Below, in pieces: positions 1 through 9,600 of a DNA stretch of 64,000 nucleotides. Each line of letters starts with the position of its first letter. Position 1 is the first letter of the stretch. A program made the translations under genes and the position numbers. Source of the stretch: Terebella lapidaria (taxonomy: Eukaryota > Annelida > Polychaeta > Terebellida > Terebellidae); NCBI GenBank assembly GCA_949152475.1, contig OX424563.1, positions 21,797,001 through 21,861,000 on the forward strand, read 5' to 3'. The notes under the pieces were generated by a model. The model was not told where the DNA came from and ran no database searches. It worked only from the letters and a program-made list of their open reading frames with translations.

Positions 1-86
1 TGGCATAAGAATAAACTAGACATGAACACATGTATGTTGTTTAATACTATGTGTGCTAAATCGACTATCTTCCTATACAGACCAAG

Positions 87-1955
87 ATGACATACCAACC
101 TGGAAAGAGCAAAATGATTCTAGCGTGTGGCGTCATCGTATTGCTGGTTCACTACGGTTCCTGCCAGAATACACAGCAAAATGAGAGTGGGTCTGGTTAA
201 CTTCATCGCTGTATAATATAATGATATTGAAGGATACACATGAATTAGCGGAAAATTAGCGGCAATATGAAATACATCAAAGTGCGATATACGCTATTTT
301 CATCAAGCACCGTGCGAAAAAAATCCTGAGCAGCCGGTTTTTCTTTCCAGATCACGCCAAGTACATCATCATTGGTGGCGGATTAGCTGGTCTCTCCGCT
401 GCGAAGAACTTGGCCATCAACAACGAGACTGACTTCATCATATTGGAAGGAGCCAATAGGATCGGAGGACGAGTAAAGCATGGACAGATCGGTGGACATA
501 CTGTCCAGCTGGGGTCCCAGTGGCTGCAGGGAGCAAGCGGGGACGTCGTCTTCGAGTTGGCTGATAAAGTACAACTGCAAGTCCAGGCGTCAGACTACGA
601 TGATGTTGTCGTCTATGACGAAACAGGCACAGAAGTGACAGGTAGGCCTACTTCAGTAATCATACAATTGATTCATACCTTTGAACAGTTTGGTATAAGC
701 ACTTTATGTACTTGTGAAGCCTCACGGAAAGTAAACAATTTTCTCTCAAAAATACTTGACCAAAAGGCAATTGAATATGTATTGCTTTTTAGATACCTTG
801 GATGACAGATGGGAAGATTTCTCTGAAGCTCTTGGTAATTTCTATGAGCTGTCGAACCGTCTAGAAGTCGAGGATACCCAATTGCCTGACCTCTCCCAAA
901 GAGACGCCCTATCGTTCTACCAATGGCGACCGGAGACGGGCGTCGACTATGCCATAGAATACTTCGATATGGACTTCACTTACGGGCAGCCTCCGGAGAC
1001 AGCGAGCACTAGGTTTGGGTACATTCCTACCAGTGGAGAATACCTCGAAGAAATCGTGTACGACCAAAATGCTGGCGGACTTTCCAAAATCGTTGGTGCA
1101 CTTGTCAGTGAAATCCCAGGCTTCAGCGTGACAGATCCACGCTTGCACCTGGAAGCAGTAGTCGAGAGCGTCAAATACGATGACAATGGCGTGGAAGTTA
1201 CAACCACAAACGGGACTGTTTACACTGGAAGTTTTGTCATAATCACTTGTAGCTTGGGCGTCCTGAAGAATGAGAAGTTGCGTTTTACCCCGGAACTTCC
1301 AGAGTGGAAGCGGTACAACATTCAAGGCTCAACATACATCACAGACTATCCAATTTACTTGCATTTCCCGATTAACTTCTGGGGTTCCTCTGAATTCATC
1401 TTATACGGTACAGAGCATAGAGGTTTGTTCTCACTGTGGCAAAATTTCGACAAATTTCTACCCGACAGCAATATTCTGCAGCTCCAAATGTCTGGCCCCG
1501 AAGCAAAACGTCTTGCGAGGAACACCGACGCAGAAATCCAGCAGGAAATAATGGTTGCTCTGAAGAAGATGTTTGGTGATTCAATTCCTGATCCGGATGA
1601 AATTCTCGTTCCCGATTGGTACACGAACCCCCTCTTCCTTGGCACCTACAGCGACTGGTCACCTGCGTACCCAGGATCGTCTTTTGATGCCCTGCGCGCA
1701 CCTGTTGGACGTGTCTACTTTGCTGGAGAGGGCTACAGCCGCGACTACTTCGGCTACATGCAAGGTGCGATTCTCTCTGGCAAGGATGAGACGGACAAGC
1801 TGATGGCTTGCGATGCGGACTCCACCCGTTGCGAGCGGTATCAGATGCCGAGCCCGACATCATGTCCACCACCTTCTCCAGCAGCTTCCTGGCGTATTGA
1901 AGGGACAATGTATGGCACAATTATGTCCATTATGTATGCTATGCTTCTAAAGTAA
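87..1955 (+). CDS. Secreted FAD-dependent polyamine/amine oxidase-like protein (3 exons)
   Basis: Likely oxidises amines with FAD, as in the polyamine oxidase/spermine oxidase/LSD1 flavin amine oxidase superfamily. Exons read from splice signals: 87..195, 351..641 and 793..1955, both introns phase 1. Total length is divisible by three, giving 511 aa from the ATG at 114 or 520 aa from the ATG at 87. The N-terminus is a signal peptide (MILACGVIVLLVHYGSCQ from 114). Exon 2 carries the dinucleotide-binding motif YIIIGGGLAGLSAAKNL and the GANRIGGRV motif. Exon 3 ends with GRVYFAGEG...GYMQGAILSG, the C-terminal FAD-binding motif. The lysine expected in the K-(I/V)-x-L-x-F-x-x-x-F-W motif is proline here (DYPIYLHFPINFW), and the usual GEHTS...VHGA is GEGYS...MQGA. 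The protein ends in a short hydrophobic tail (MYGTIMSIMYAMLLK), which could be a weak GPI-type signal. A poly(A) signal AATAAA lies at about 2227. Family assignment is strong; catalytic activity is uncertain. Confidence 0.88.
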
Positions 1956-2345
1956 CACATCTAACTAGGACTGGACACGACAGCTAAACACTTAGGTTCC
2001 TCTGTGTACGAGTATAATAGTAGGGTTATATAATACTCAGGGTTTTGTACGTCTCAATGCATTTTTTTTTTATTACCGACCAACTTTAGTTTGATTTTCA
2101 TGTTGCTACACAAGTCTTTTCCTCACACAAGTTTTGTATATGACATCTCGATAATACCTGAATATGGATAATTTAGCGGGATGAATTATGGCGTGTATAA
2201 TTGATTTATGAATTACATAACCTGGGAATAAAATCACATCTGCTATCTGCTTCATAGCACTAATACTATCTGCTCCATAGGATGATATAAAACATTCACA
2301 GTAATGACACACATGTCTCAATAGTGAAGATGTTTTGTTTTTTGT

Positions 2346-2418
2346 TTGATTTTATGTCAAATTTAACGATTTCGATATGTACCATGTCAACATGAGGTGG
2401 ATGGGAAAATTTTGCTGA
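2346..2418 (+). repeat. Short dispersed repeat, partner of 36796-36868
   Basis: About 70 bp is shared with 36796-36868, with only a few mismatches (for example the shared block TTTCGATATGTACCATGTCA). It lies in the convergent 3' region between the amine oxidase and the GT13-like gene. No coding potential is seen. It is probably a fragment of a dispersed element. Confidence 0.6.
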
Positions 2419-2599
2419 GATGAGACATGATGCTTATAATCGATTTTATTAATAAAATAACCACATCTGTTTGAACTGTGGAATTTATTTTTAGTACTGC
2501 AGTGTATGTAGATGACAACCAAATAATACCATCCACTTATCAAAATAACATATTAAATATTAATACAAAGCAGTCTACAAATAGTAACACCACCTAATC

Positions 2600-4297
2600 C
2601 TAAATCTTACAAGGACATATTCTCTGTATACCTGTCGAGGACGTGGCACAGTTTAGGTAGTGAGGAAATCCCAGAGTAACTTTCCTCCCTTCCAGAGCAG
2701 GTAGATCCCCGCGGTAAGGGCGTATACTTGCCTGACCGCCACATGCCAGATATTCCGGGTGTAGGGACCGTATCACCTTGCAATCGATGTTCAACAGCCA
2801 CAAGCCAGCAATGTCACATCGTAGCTTGGAGTTTGAACAAGTGTGAGCACAGGATGCATTGAAGTCGCTAACTATGATTCTGTAGTCACTTCGAAGACGA
2901 TACGCGATACCAAGATGTGGTCGGTGAATTCCGAAAAAATAGACTGATTTTTGCATCTCAATTACTTTCTCGATTTGTTGTGTTGTGCTGGATCGAAGAA
3001 TGACGTTGTTCTGACGATAGATGGACGAAGACTTACATAAAATGAGTATCTGTCGACCGAGAAGACGAAGAAATAACGATCCATGGTATGACCCACGAAT
3101 AACACCTCCATTCCCTGCTCCAACTAAGTATCTTTCTTTCAAGATAGCGTCTAAGTCATCCTCGTCCTCACAGTTTGTATAGAGGAGTGTATCATTCGAA
3201 GAATAGAAGAGAGCATCTTCGATGAAACTAATGTGTAATCCGTTTACAATGTAATCCCGCAAATATGTGTCATAATTTTGTTGCAGAACAGACGTCAAAC
3301 TAATTTTGTTAGAGTTTGATAAAGTACTAACTATTTGTGATTCGAAAACGTCACGTGGCGGTAATTTGTTCACGGAAGTGACGTCACGTGACCGGATGTG
3401 AGCTGATCTCGTTACCTCCGGCTGGATGGCTGTCAACCCGTGTTTTATGACAACTTTTTGAAAAATGGTGTCCCAGTTCCTGTTCAGTCTCCACGAGGGT
3501 AAAACATACTGCAAGAAGTGAGATCGTGACGTAACAAAACCCAGTCCAGAGAAATGACTGACGCGACGAAATGCAAGTTCATTTGAGGAATATAATGAAT
3601 AACTGTTATCATTGTTCAATGACACAGTGAATATTGATTTGTCTTCAGACATGACTTTTTCACCTTCATCTAGATACAACAGACTGTCGTTTGAAATTAT
3701 GAGATCATCCTCGAATATAGAACAGTACTCATAACTCTCGGTGCGAAATAGGTACATAAACATCTTCAGATAATTTTCGGAGAGGAATATCCATCGATTT
3801 GATTGGTATATATCGGTTTTGTCTTTTTCCAACACGACAGAATCCTTAATTTCCGGACTGATCCCACATCCATTTTTGCAAAGAAATTGTCCATATCGAT
3901 GCAACCGACTAGTCAGGTTTGCATATGGTGACTTTACACCGGGTAATTTGTTCAAGTTGAAATAGTGCGCTGAAAAGTTTCTTTCCAAATATCCGCAAAG
4001 ACCTTGACAGAACACATTAATTTTCACTCCTCTTTCAGGATGCGCTACCTCCTGAGTAATTTTTCCCAACAAGCGGTGAAGGTAGAACAATCTTGGTACT
4101 TTTGGGTAGCCAGTCAAAATAGCAATACACAGTTTACTGCTCTGTTCTTTCTTTTTGGTTTGCCATGGAAATGAATGATGATTATTTTGCAGTTTTTGAT
4201 CTTCAAGAAGTAACGTGTACATTACTACCCAGATGGAACATATTAATGTTAAAATACCAGCAATGGAACACAATGTATAAGGCACTTTCCTCCTCAT
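2600..4297 (-). CDS. GT13-like (GnT-I/POMGnT1-type) Golgi glycosyltransferase with Cys-rich C-terminus
   Basis: Single-exon 565-aa type II membrane protein. A transmembrane anchor at about residues 8-31 (CSIAGILTLICSIWVVMYTL) is followed by a luminal domain. The centre matches the GT13 N-acetylglucosaminyltransferase fold (MGAT1, POMGNT1): a metal/nucleotide motif IFEDDL near residue 200, then SLNNDN, FSGLGFVTS, SWRLNRNWD and the IQPEVTRSAH block. These correspond to MGAT1's VEDDL, WNDN, FPGLGW, WDDW and IRPEISRT. About 190 further residues follow, including GGVIRGSYHG, a run of cysteines near NASCAHTCSNSKLRC, and a terminal QRICPC. That tail is absent from vertebrate MGAT1. Expected role is transfer of GlcNAc-type sugars in the Golgi; donor and acceptor cannot be read. 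Minus-strand poly(A) signals (TTTATT on the plus strand) lie at 2445 and 2484. It is convergent with the amine oxidase. Absence of introns may reflect old retroposition. Confidence 0.8.
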   Translation of the reverse strand: MRRKVPYTLCSIAGILTLICSIWVVMYTLLLEDQKLQNNHHSFPWQTKKKEQSSKLCIAILTGYPKVPRLFYLHRLLGKITQEVAHPERGVKINVFCQGLCGYLERNFSAHYFNLNKLPGVKSPYANLTSRLHRYGQFLCKNGCGISPEIKDSVVLEKDKTDIYQSNRWIFLSENYLKMFMYLFRTESYEYCSIFEDDLIISNDSLLYLDEGEKVMSEDKSIFTVSLNNDNSYSLYSSNELAFRRVSHFSGLGFVTSRSHFLQYVLPSWRLNRNWDTIFQKVVIKHGLTAIQPEVTRSAHIRSRDVTSVNKLPPRDVFESQIVSTLSNSNKISLTSVLQQNYDTYLRDYIVNGLHISFIEDALFYSSNDTLLYTNCEDEDDLDAILKERYLVGAGNGGVIRGSYHGSLFLRLLGRQILILCKSSSIYRQNNVILRSSTTQQIEKVIEMQKSVYFFGIHRPHLGIAYRLRSDYRIIVSDFNASCAHTCSNSKLRCDIAGLWLLNIDCKVIRSLHPEYLACGGQASIRPYRGDLPALEGRKVTLGFPHYLNCATSSTGIQRICPCKI

Positions 4298-5386
4298 GGT
4301 TTATTTCCCGATGTGAAGACGAACTGTTAGTCAGAACAGTGCGCGTGAAGAGATTGCCATTAATGGGCCATATTTATGCAGTTTGCACATTGCAGGCTGT
4401 TTCGTCCGTAACTTAGGAAGTCGTTACCGTAAACTATGTTGTGCATGACTCATTTACTTGTGCAGAATAAATTACTGCTCGGGTAAAAAAATGAAGGCAA
4501 TGAATTTGTTCATTAGAATATATTTGCAATATTCATGGACCTAAGGCGTGCATATACATGTCGATCACGGTATGATTGCCATGCAAAATATCTAGCAGCA
4601 AAACTGTGTTGACTTCGTAACAACTCTACTTATTTTTTAAAACACAGTTATTTGATTGGCTTGCCCAAAAGCAATGTTAATTTAGGTGCTTTCCAATATA
4701 AATAGCATATATAAGTATTAAATATACGTAGTTGTCATTGCACAAGGAACAATATTAATATGAAATAATCCGAGCGGTTCAAAACCGAGTCCGTTGTGCA
4801 ATTTTGAGCGTCTAGTTTCAGGCAAAATCGGGAAACTTTGGAGAGCTCCAATAATTCCCCGATATGGCCATTATGTGTAACAAAAGGAGTGAGAATTTCC
4901 TGCCCCACATGTGGCATCCGTCATAAATTCCGGAAAATTGCTCCATCATAAATTATGTGTCATATATATTTTTATCAATCGGATTGTGATGATGTCCCTA
5001 GAATTTTTTGAAGGCTGATATCAAACATTATTATGCAGCGATATACAGAGACCACTGGGTGCTTCGCTACACATTGTGCATAATTATGCAACTAGCTCTT
5101 GAATAGCGTTGTGAAACAAACACTTTGTGGGAGGAAAATGTCACACTGAAAAATAAAAACAACAGTGCTTTCGCCACCTACCAACGCCAGATGCAACTGA
5201 CTAATCAATGGGTACTCGCAGAATGAATGTATGCTTAGCCGGGGAGGCGATGTGGGATAAACGAACGACCTGTAAACTGGATCCGGACCATTTACTAACC
5301 AAAACGTGGTTTGGGGACCTATTCCATTGTATGTGTAAAGCTATTACGTATTTCATCGATATTTCCCCATCGCGTGATGACTTATT
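4298..5386. other. Intergenic region, no gene recognised
   Basis: AT-rich sequence upstream of the GT13-like gene and therefore its probable promoter side. Only short open frames are present, without domain signatures. No convincing TATA box or repeat boundary was recognised. Confidence 0.4.
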
Positions 5387-6640
5387 TGGTTACCTAAAAT
5401 TTGGTCTGATAATCTATCGTCATGGCGTTGCGTCCGTTGTCCGTCGTCGTCGTCCGTCCACATTTTGATCTTTAAATTCTAAGATCGAATCTTTTTGAAT
5501 TGTTCACAAATATGCCTAAAAATATTTTGAGAGGGAAGTATTTTTTAGTTTTCCGATATCGAGCTTCTTAAAAAACTTTTCAATGCATTACACCCTTGTG
5601 ATGTGTATAAGTTTCGTTGCCCTGTAATCGACGGTCTGCGTGTGGCGGTCATTTTGATTTTTTCCGCGGTTCCCAAATAAGAATTTCCATGTTAGATTCT
5701 CCTATGCTTTATAATAGGACACAAAATTGCTAATATCTCACTTAATGTCGAGATTAGAGATTGAGAATCACTGTTGACGTACATGTATAGGAAATGATAT
5801 ATGCGGAATATTTTGATGGCCATTAATTTAATATTGGACATCAATTTCAAGGTCAGCGCACAAAATGGCTAATATCGCGCTTATTATCGACTTACAGCTT
5901 AGGAATCAATTGTGCAGATACTAGTATATGAAATGATATAGTCCGAATACTCTGATGACCTCGAATTTGGCCTTTGATCTCGTTTTCAAGGTCAGAGCAC
6001 AAAATGGCTAATATATCGCTTATAAGCGACTGCACAGCTTGGCAATAAATTGTGGACGTATAGGAAATGATGTATGCTGAATATTTTGATGACCTTGAAT
6101 TTGACCTTTGACCTAATTTCAAGGTCACAAGGCGGAGTAGCTGATATGTTGCTTATTATTTACTTGACAGTCATTCAAATTTCAAGTTCGAGGTCATGAC
6201 AATACTCAGCATATATCATTTTTTCTGTGTCCACAATTGATTTCTAGTCTCTAATCTCAATATTGAGTGAAATATTAGGCATAATGTGTGTCATTATAAA
6301 AGCATAGTTGAATTTGACATGGGAAAGTCCCATTTGGGATACATCGACAAAATGAAAATAGCCGCCACACGCAAACAGACGAATCAAAGGTAACGAAACT
6401 TATACAGAGGTATATGTGGTAATCTTTTGAAATAAAAATAGTGGCTGAAGTCAGAAATTTACCGTTTTTCGTCGACAAAGGCCGCCAATTTGAAAAAAGG
6501 CAAAATAGAAATAATAAAGAATAATCCCCTCTATTTGTGCGAAATTTCAGAAAGTTTAAAGATAAACTTTAAAGGTAAAAATGAAGACGGACGACGTCGG
6601 CGCCGACCTACGACAGACACAACGCCATGCATGGGAATCT
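5387..6640 (+). repeat. Family A element (copy 1): TIR-ended element with AGGTCA-rich core
   Basis: The left end reads GGTTACC followed by a CGTCCGTTGTCCGTCGTCG-type GC block. The right end carries the reverse complement of that block (ACGGACGACG, then CAACGCCATG). The interior contains degenerate units with TGACCTTGAA / AATGAGGTCA and the phrase AAAATGGCTAATATCTCGC. The same architecture recurs at 33073, 35744 and 39904. No open reading frame of transposase type is visible, so it is probably a non-autonomous DNA element. The right boundary is approximate. Confidence 0.6.
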
Positions 6641-6819
6641 ACACAAAGTTGTTCAGATGTTTTTTTTATGATCATCCACGATATCAGCTGGTTCAGTGGT
6701 AGAAAAGTGGCGTATTATCAATTTCATAATGCGTTAACTAAAATATACTATTATCTGCTGGCAATTCCTTGAGTATTAATCATCTATTCACAATTCTAAG
6801 TATTTTTTACCTATTTTTA

Positions 6820-7258
6820 GGTTCCGATAACCTATTGCCGTGGCGTTGCTTCCGTCGTCCACATTTTATGGTCGGACTCTCCTGGAATTTTGCACAAAAA
6901 TACCTAAATTTTTTCAAGAGAGAAGTATTTTTTTTAGTTTATTATTTTCGATTTTTTTTATTAAAATGGCGGCCATTTTTGAAGAAAAAGGCCAATTTTG
7001 GACTTTGACGGTCGTTTTCTGAAAATATGTTTGGCAACTTGCTTTTCTTTCTAATTCATGCATAAGGCTCCTAATTCATGCATAGTCATTTGTTCCTATG
7101 TGATGTGTATAAGTTTTGTTGTCTTTGAACTGCTCGAAGTGGGCCATTTTTGTCCAAATTTGGCCCAAATGGGACTTTCCCATGCTAAATTCTCTTATGC
7201 TTTATAATGGGACACGTCATTGTTAATATCTCACTTAATATTATGATTAGAGTGATGT
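6820..7258 (+). repeat. Family A element fragment (copy 2)
   Basis: Begins with AGGTTCCGATAACCTATTGC followed by the GTCCGTCGTCC-like GC end. It continues with the CAAAATGGCGGCCATTTTTG-type A-family flank. It stops where the 134-bp core would begin. Adjacent to copy 1, so it is either a second insertion or a rearranged half of the same one. Confidence 0.5.
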
Positions 7259-7545
7259 TTATTGCTTCAAAATATAAAGATGAATGCTTCATTCCTCGAA
7301 ATAGTATCAGCGTTTAAAAATATTGTTTTTTGTATTGCATATACAAGTGCCAAATGAAATAAATGTATGATGCACAATATCGGTATTCAACGTCCACCAG
7401 CAGTGACATCAGCTCACTGGTAGAAATTCCAAATTATATGACGTATTATCAATTCCATGTATTTATTTTAAATATTTATACACTTAGAAACGACATTAAA
7501 CATACAACAGTTAACTTCATTTGTTATTCTGTATAACATATTATA

Positions 7546-7580
7546 GAATAGAATAGAATAGAATAGAATAGAATAGAATA
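7546..7580. repeat. (GAATA)n microsatellite, possible retroposon tail
   Basis: Seven pentamers of GAATA directly abut AAAACTTTATTTAACGTCGG. Read on the minus strand this is a TTAAATAAAGTTTT stretch followed by a (TATTC)n tail, the usual look of a CR1/L2-like LINE or SINE 3' end. No LINE coding sequence was recognised beside it. Confidence 0.55.
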
Positions 7581-7693
7581 AAACTTTATTTAACGTCGGT
7601 ATAGTAAAAACAGGTAATAGTAGCTTTTCAGCTATTGACCGACAGTGAAGAAATGACATGATTAATATACAAATGAAAGGATGAAAACCAAAC

Positions 7694-7707
7694 AATACAT
7701 ACATACA

Positions 7708-7737
<30 letters not shown>
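7694..7737. repeat. (CATA)n microsatellite
   Basis: About eleven tandem ATAC tetramers. They create an artificial reading frame of repeated Tyr-Val-Cys-Met on the minus strand, which should not be read as a protein. Confidence 0.9.
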
Positions 7738-7738
<1 letters not shown>

Positions 7739-9600
7739 GATTCTTTACCTACATAACCAGGTACCATTCCCGAGTCATTTAATATTGAGAAATGTGATCA
7801 TTCAAAATATACACGCGTTATCTGGTTAAAATTTCTCTTTTAAATAGTTTTGTGTACACTATGCTATGTAGGAATAAGCTATTTCCTTCATTCATTTTGA
7901 AGTTGTTATACTCATCATGCAATCTATCATCAGCGACATACAATATAAATAACCTATGCACATTATTACATTTAAAATCATAACAAACATATAAGCATTT
8001 CCACTACAAACGCACAAACACATTTTTGCAATCTGAGCAAGCAATCATAGTACAATCACACACTCGCTGAAGTTAGCGAGAAATGGAGATAATGTACAAC
8101 ATTCATAAAAAAACATCAGATTGGTTTTCATGAAATGTTATGCAATGATAACAGTCTTTTACAAGCGATATGTAAATTATTGACCTTAAATAGCTACTGA
8201 TAATGATATTGCTTTTTTTCTGTCGGTAAATTTATTGTGCGTTATCAGCGCATGAGATTCACAGCATTATGTCACAAAATGTATTATCTAACATACAACA
8301 TGTATAATATATACGAAAAACGATGTTCACAATGCTAATTTGCTAAACTACCATTATAATGATCGAATCAAACCTAATTGTTACAATTTGAGACCCGTTT
8401 TTGTTAAGTTTGTTCGTAGACGAAAGCCAAATAATATACAAAAGTAGTGCATATTTAGTGACAACGAATCATTGTTGAACAAACCAACACAATAAAATGG
8501 AATAATAACAAAAAGCATCGACACACCTGTGATCGTTATATTGCAATCAGGAGTAGAAATGAAGATATGTATGTTATAACGGTCCATCATAACGTTCTTT
8601 CATGAATCGAGAATATTAGGTAGGTCATTTATATTGACCATTTATGATATTTACGCATAAGATTTTATGAGAAAACAAATGATAAATAAATATCCCCGGC
8701 AGCAACGCGCAAGTACGGCGTCCACATATCACAGATAACCCGATTGTGGAAAAGCATAGAACAAGCTACAGAATAGTAGGAATGGAAAGTGTTAAGAATA
8801 TTTCCGGAAATGTTTTGCTGTTTTTCTTATTTATTTATGAATTAAATTAATATCTTGCGTATTATTCCCCACTGCTCGAGTCTTCACTCCAGGTTTTTTT
8901 TATGCACAAATGCCTATATCCTATTCTAAGTGCGATTCTAATATGATTCTATTACATCAGCGTAGCGCGCAACGTCCACCGTGGAATCACTCCCTGCCCG
9001 TCACTGCGGGAGACCTCGCAAAACGGAACCAGCTGAAATTAGTGCGTTTTTAGTATATCCGGGCCCGGACAATGAATATATAAATTAATTGTGTGAATGT
9101 ACATGATGACTTCTTGTTACTCTGAACACCACATGTTTAATACTCATGTACCTAGATAAAGCCTATATATTACAGTTTAAGCGTTGTTGCGTTGTAGAAT
9201 CTTGGAGAAGAATGATTTTCATCAAGCTTGATACAAATGCAGCATTGTAATATCGGGTGGCGCCTAATTCCCCAACCCCCCTCTCCGGATCCGCCAATGT
9301 TCCCGTTGTAGGAATAAGTAATATCGTTTTTTCCTCCTGGCACGCCACTTCTAGCTTGCGTCTTCTCACGTGTCACATAACGGCTTCCCATAAATGGGAA
9401 AAACGTGGGGCTATACCTCGACGAGGGTCACACCCACGAGACAATCTATATTGTACAATACACGAGACAGTCGCATAGTAATTATTTATGTTTGGTATTA
9501 CTCCGAGTCAGCATCACGTTCAAACCTCCTCTCTTGGTTTCTCTCGCTAGTCATTTCTCACTTCTCGCACCAGCCTCAGCCGAACAAACACTCATTCAAG
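7738..9600. other. Gene-free stretch downstream of the Ig-type gene
   Basis: No coding region or repeat with clear boundaries was recognised. The last part (9200-9600) is more GC-rich and lies just 3' of the Ig-type gene's stop codon, so some of it may be its 3' untranslated region. Confidence 0.35.

Noticed and set aside
909-1325. Minus-strand frames inside the amine oxidase exon
   Set aside because: Shadow frames antisense to a well-supported exon, without domain features.
7468-7767. Minus-strand 99-aa frame with YVCMYVCM repeats
   Set aside because: Translation of a CATA microsatellite and an adjacent GAATA tract.
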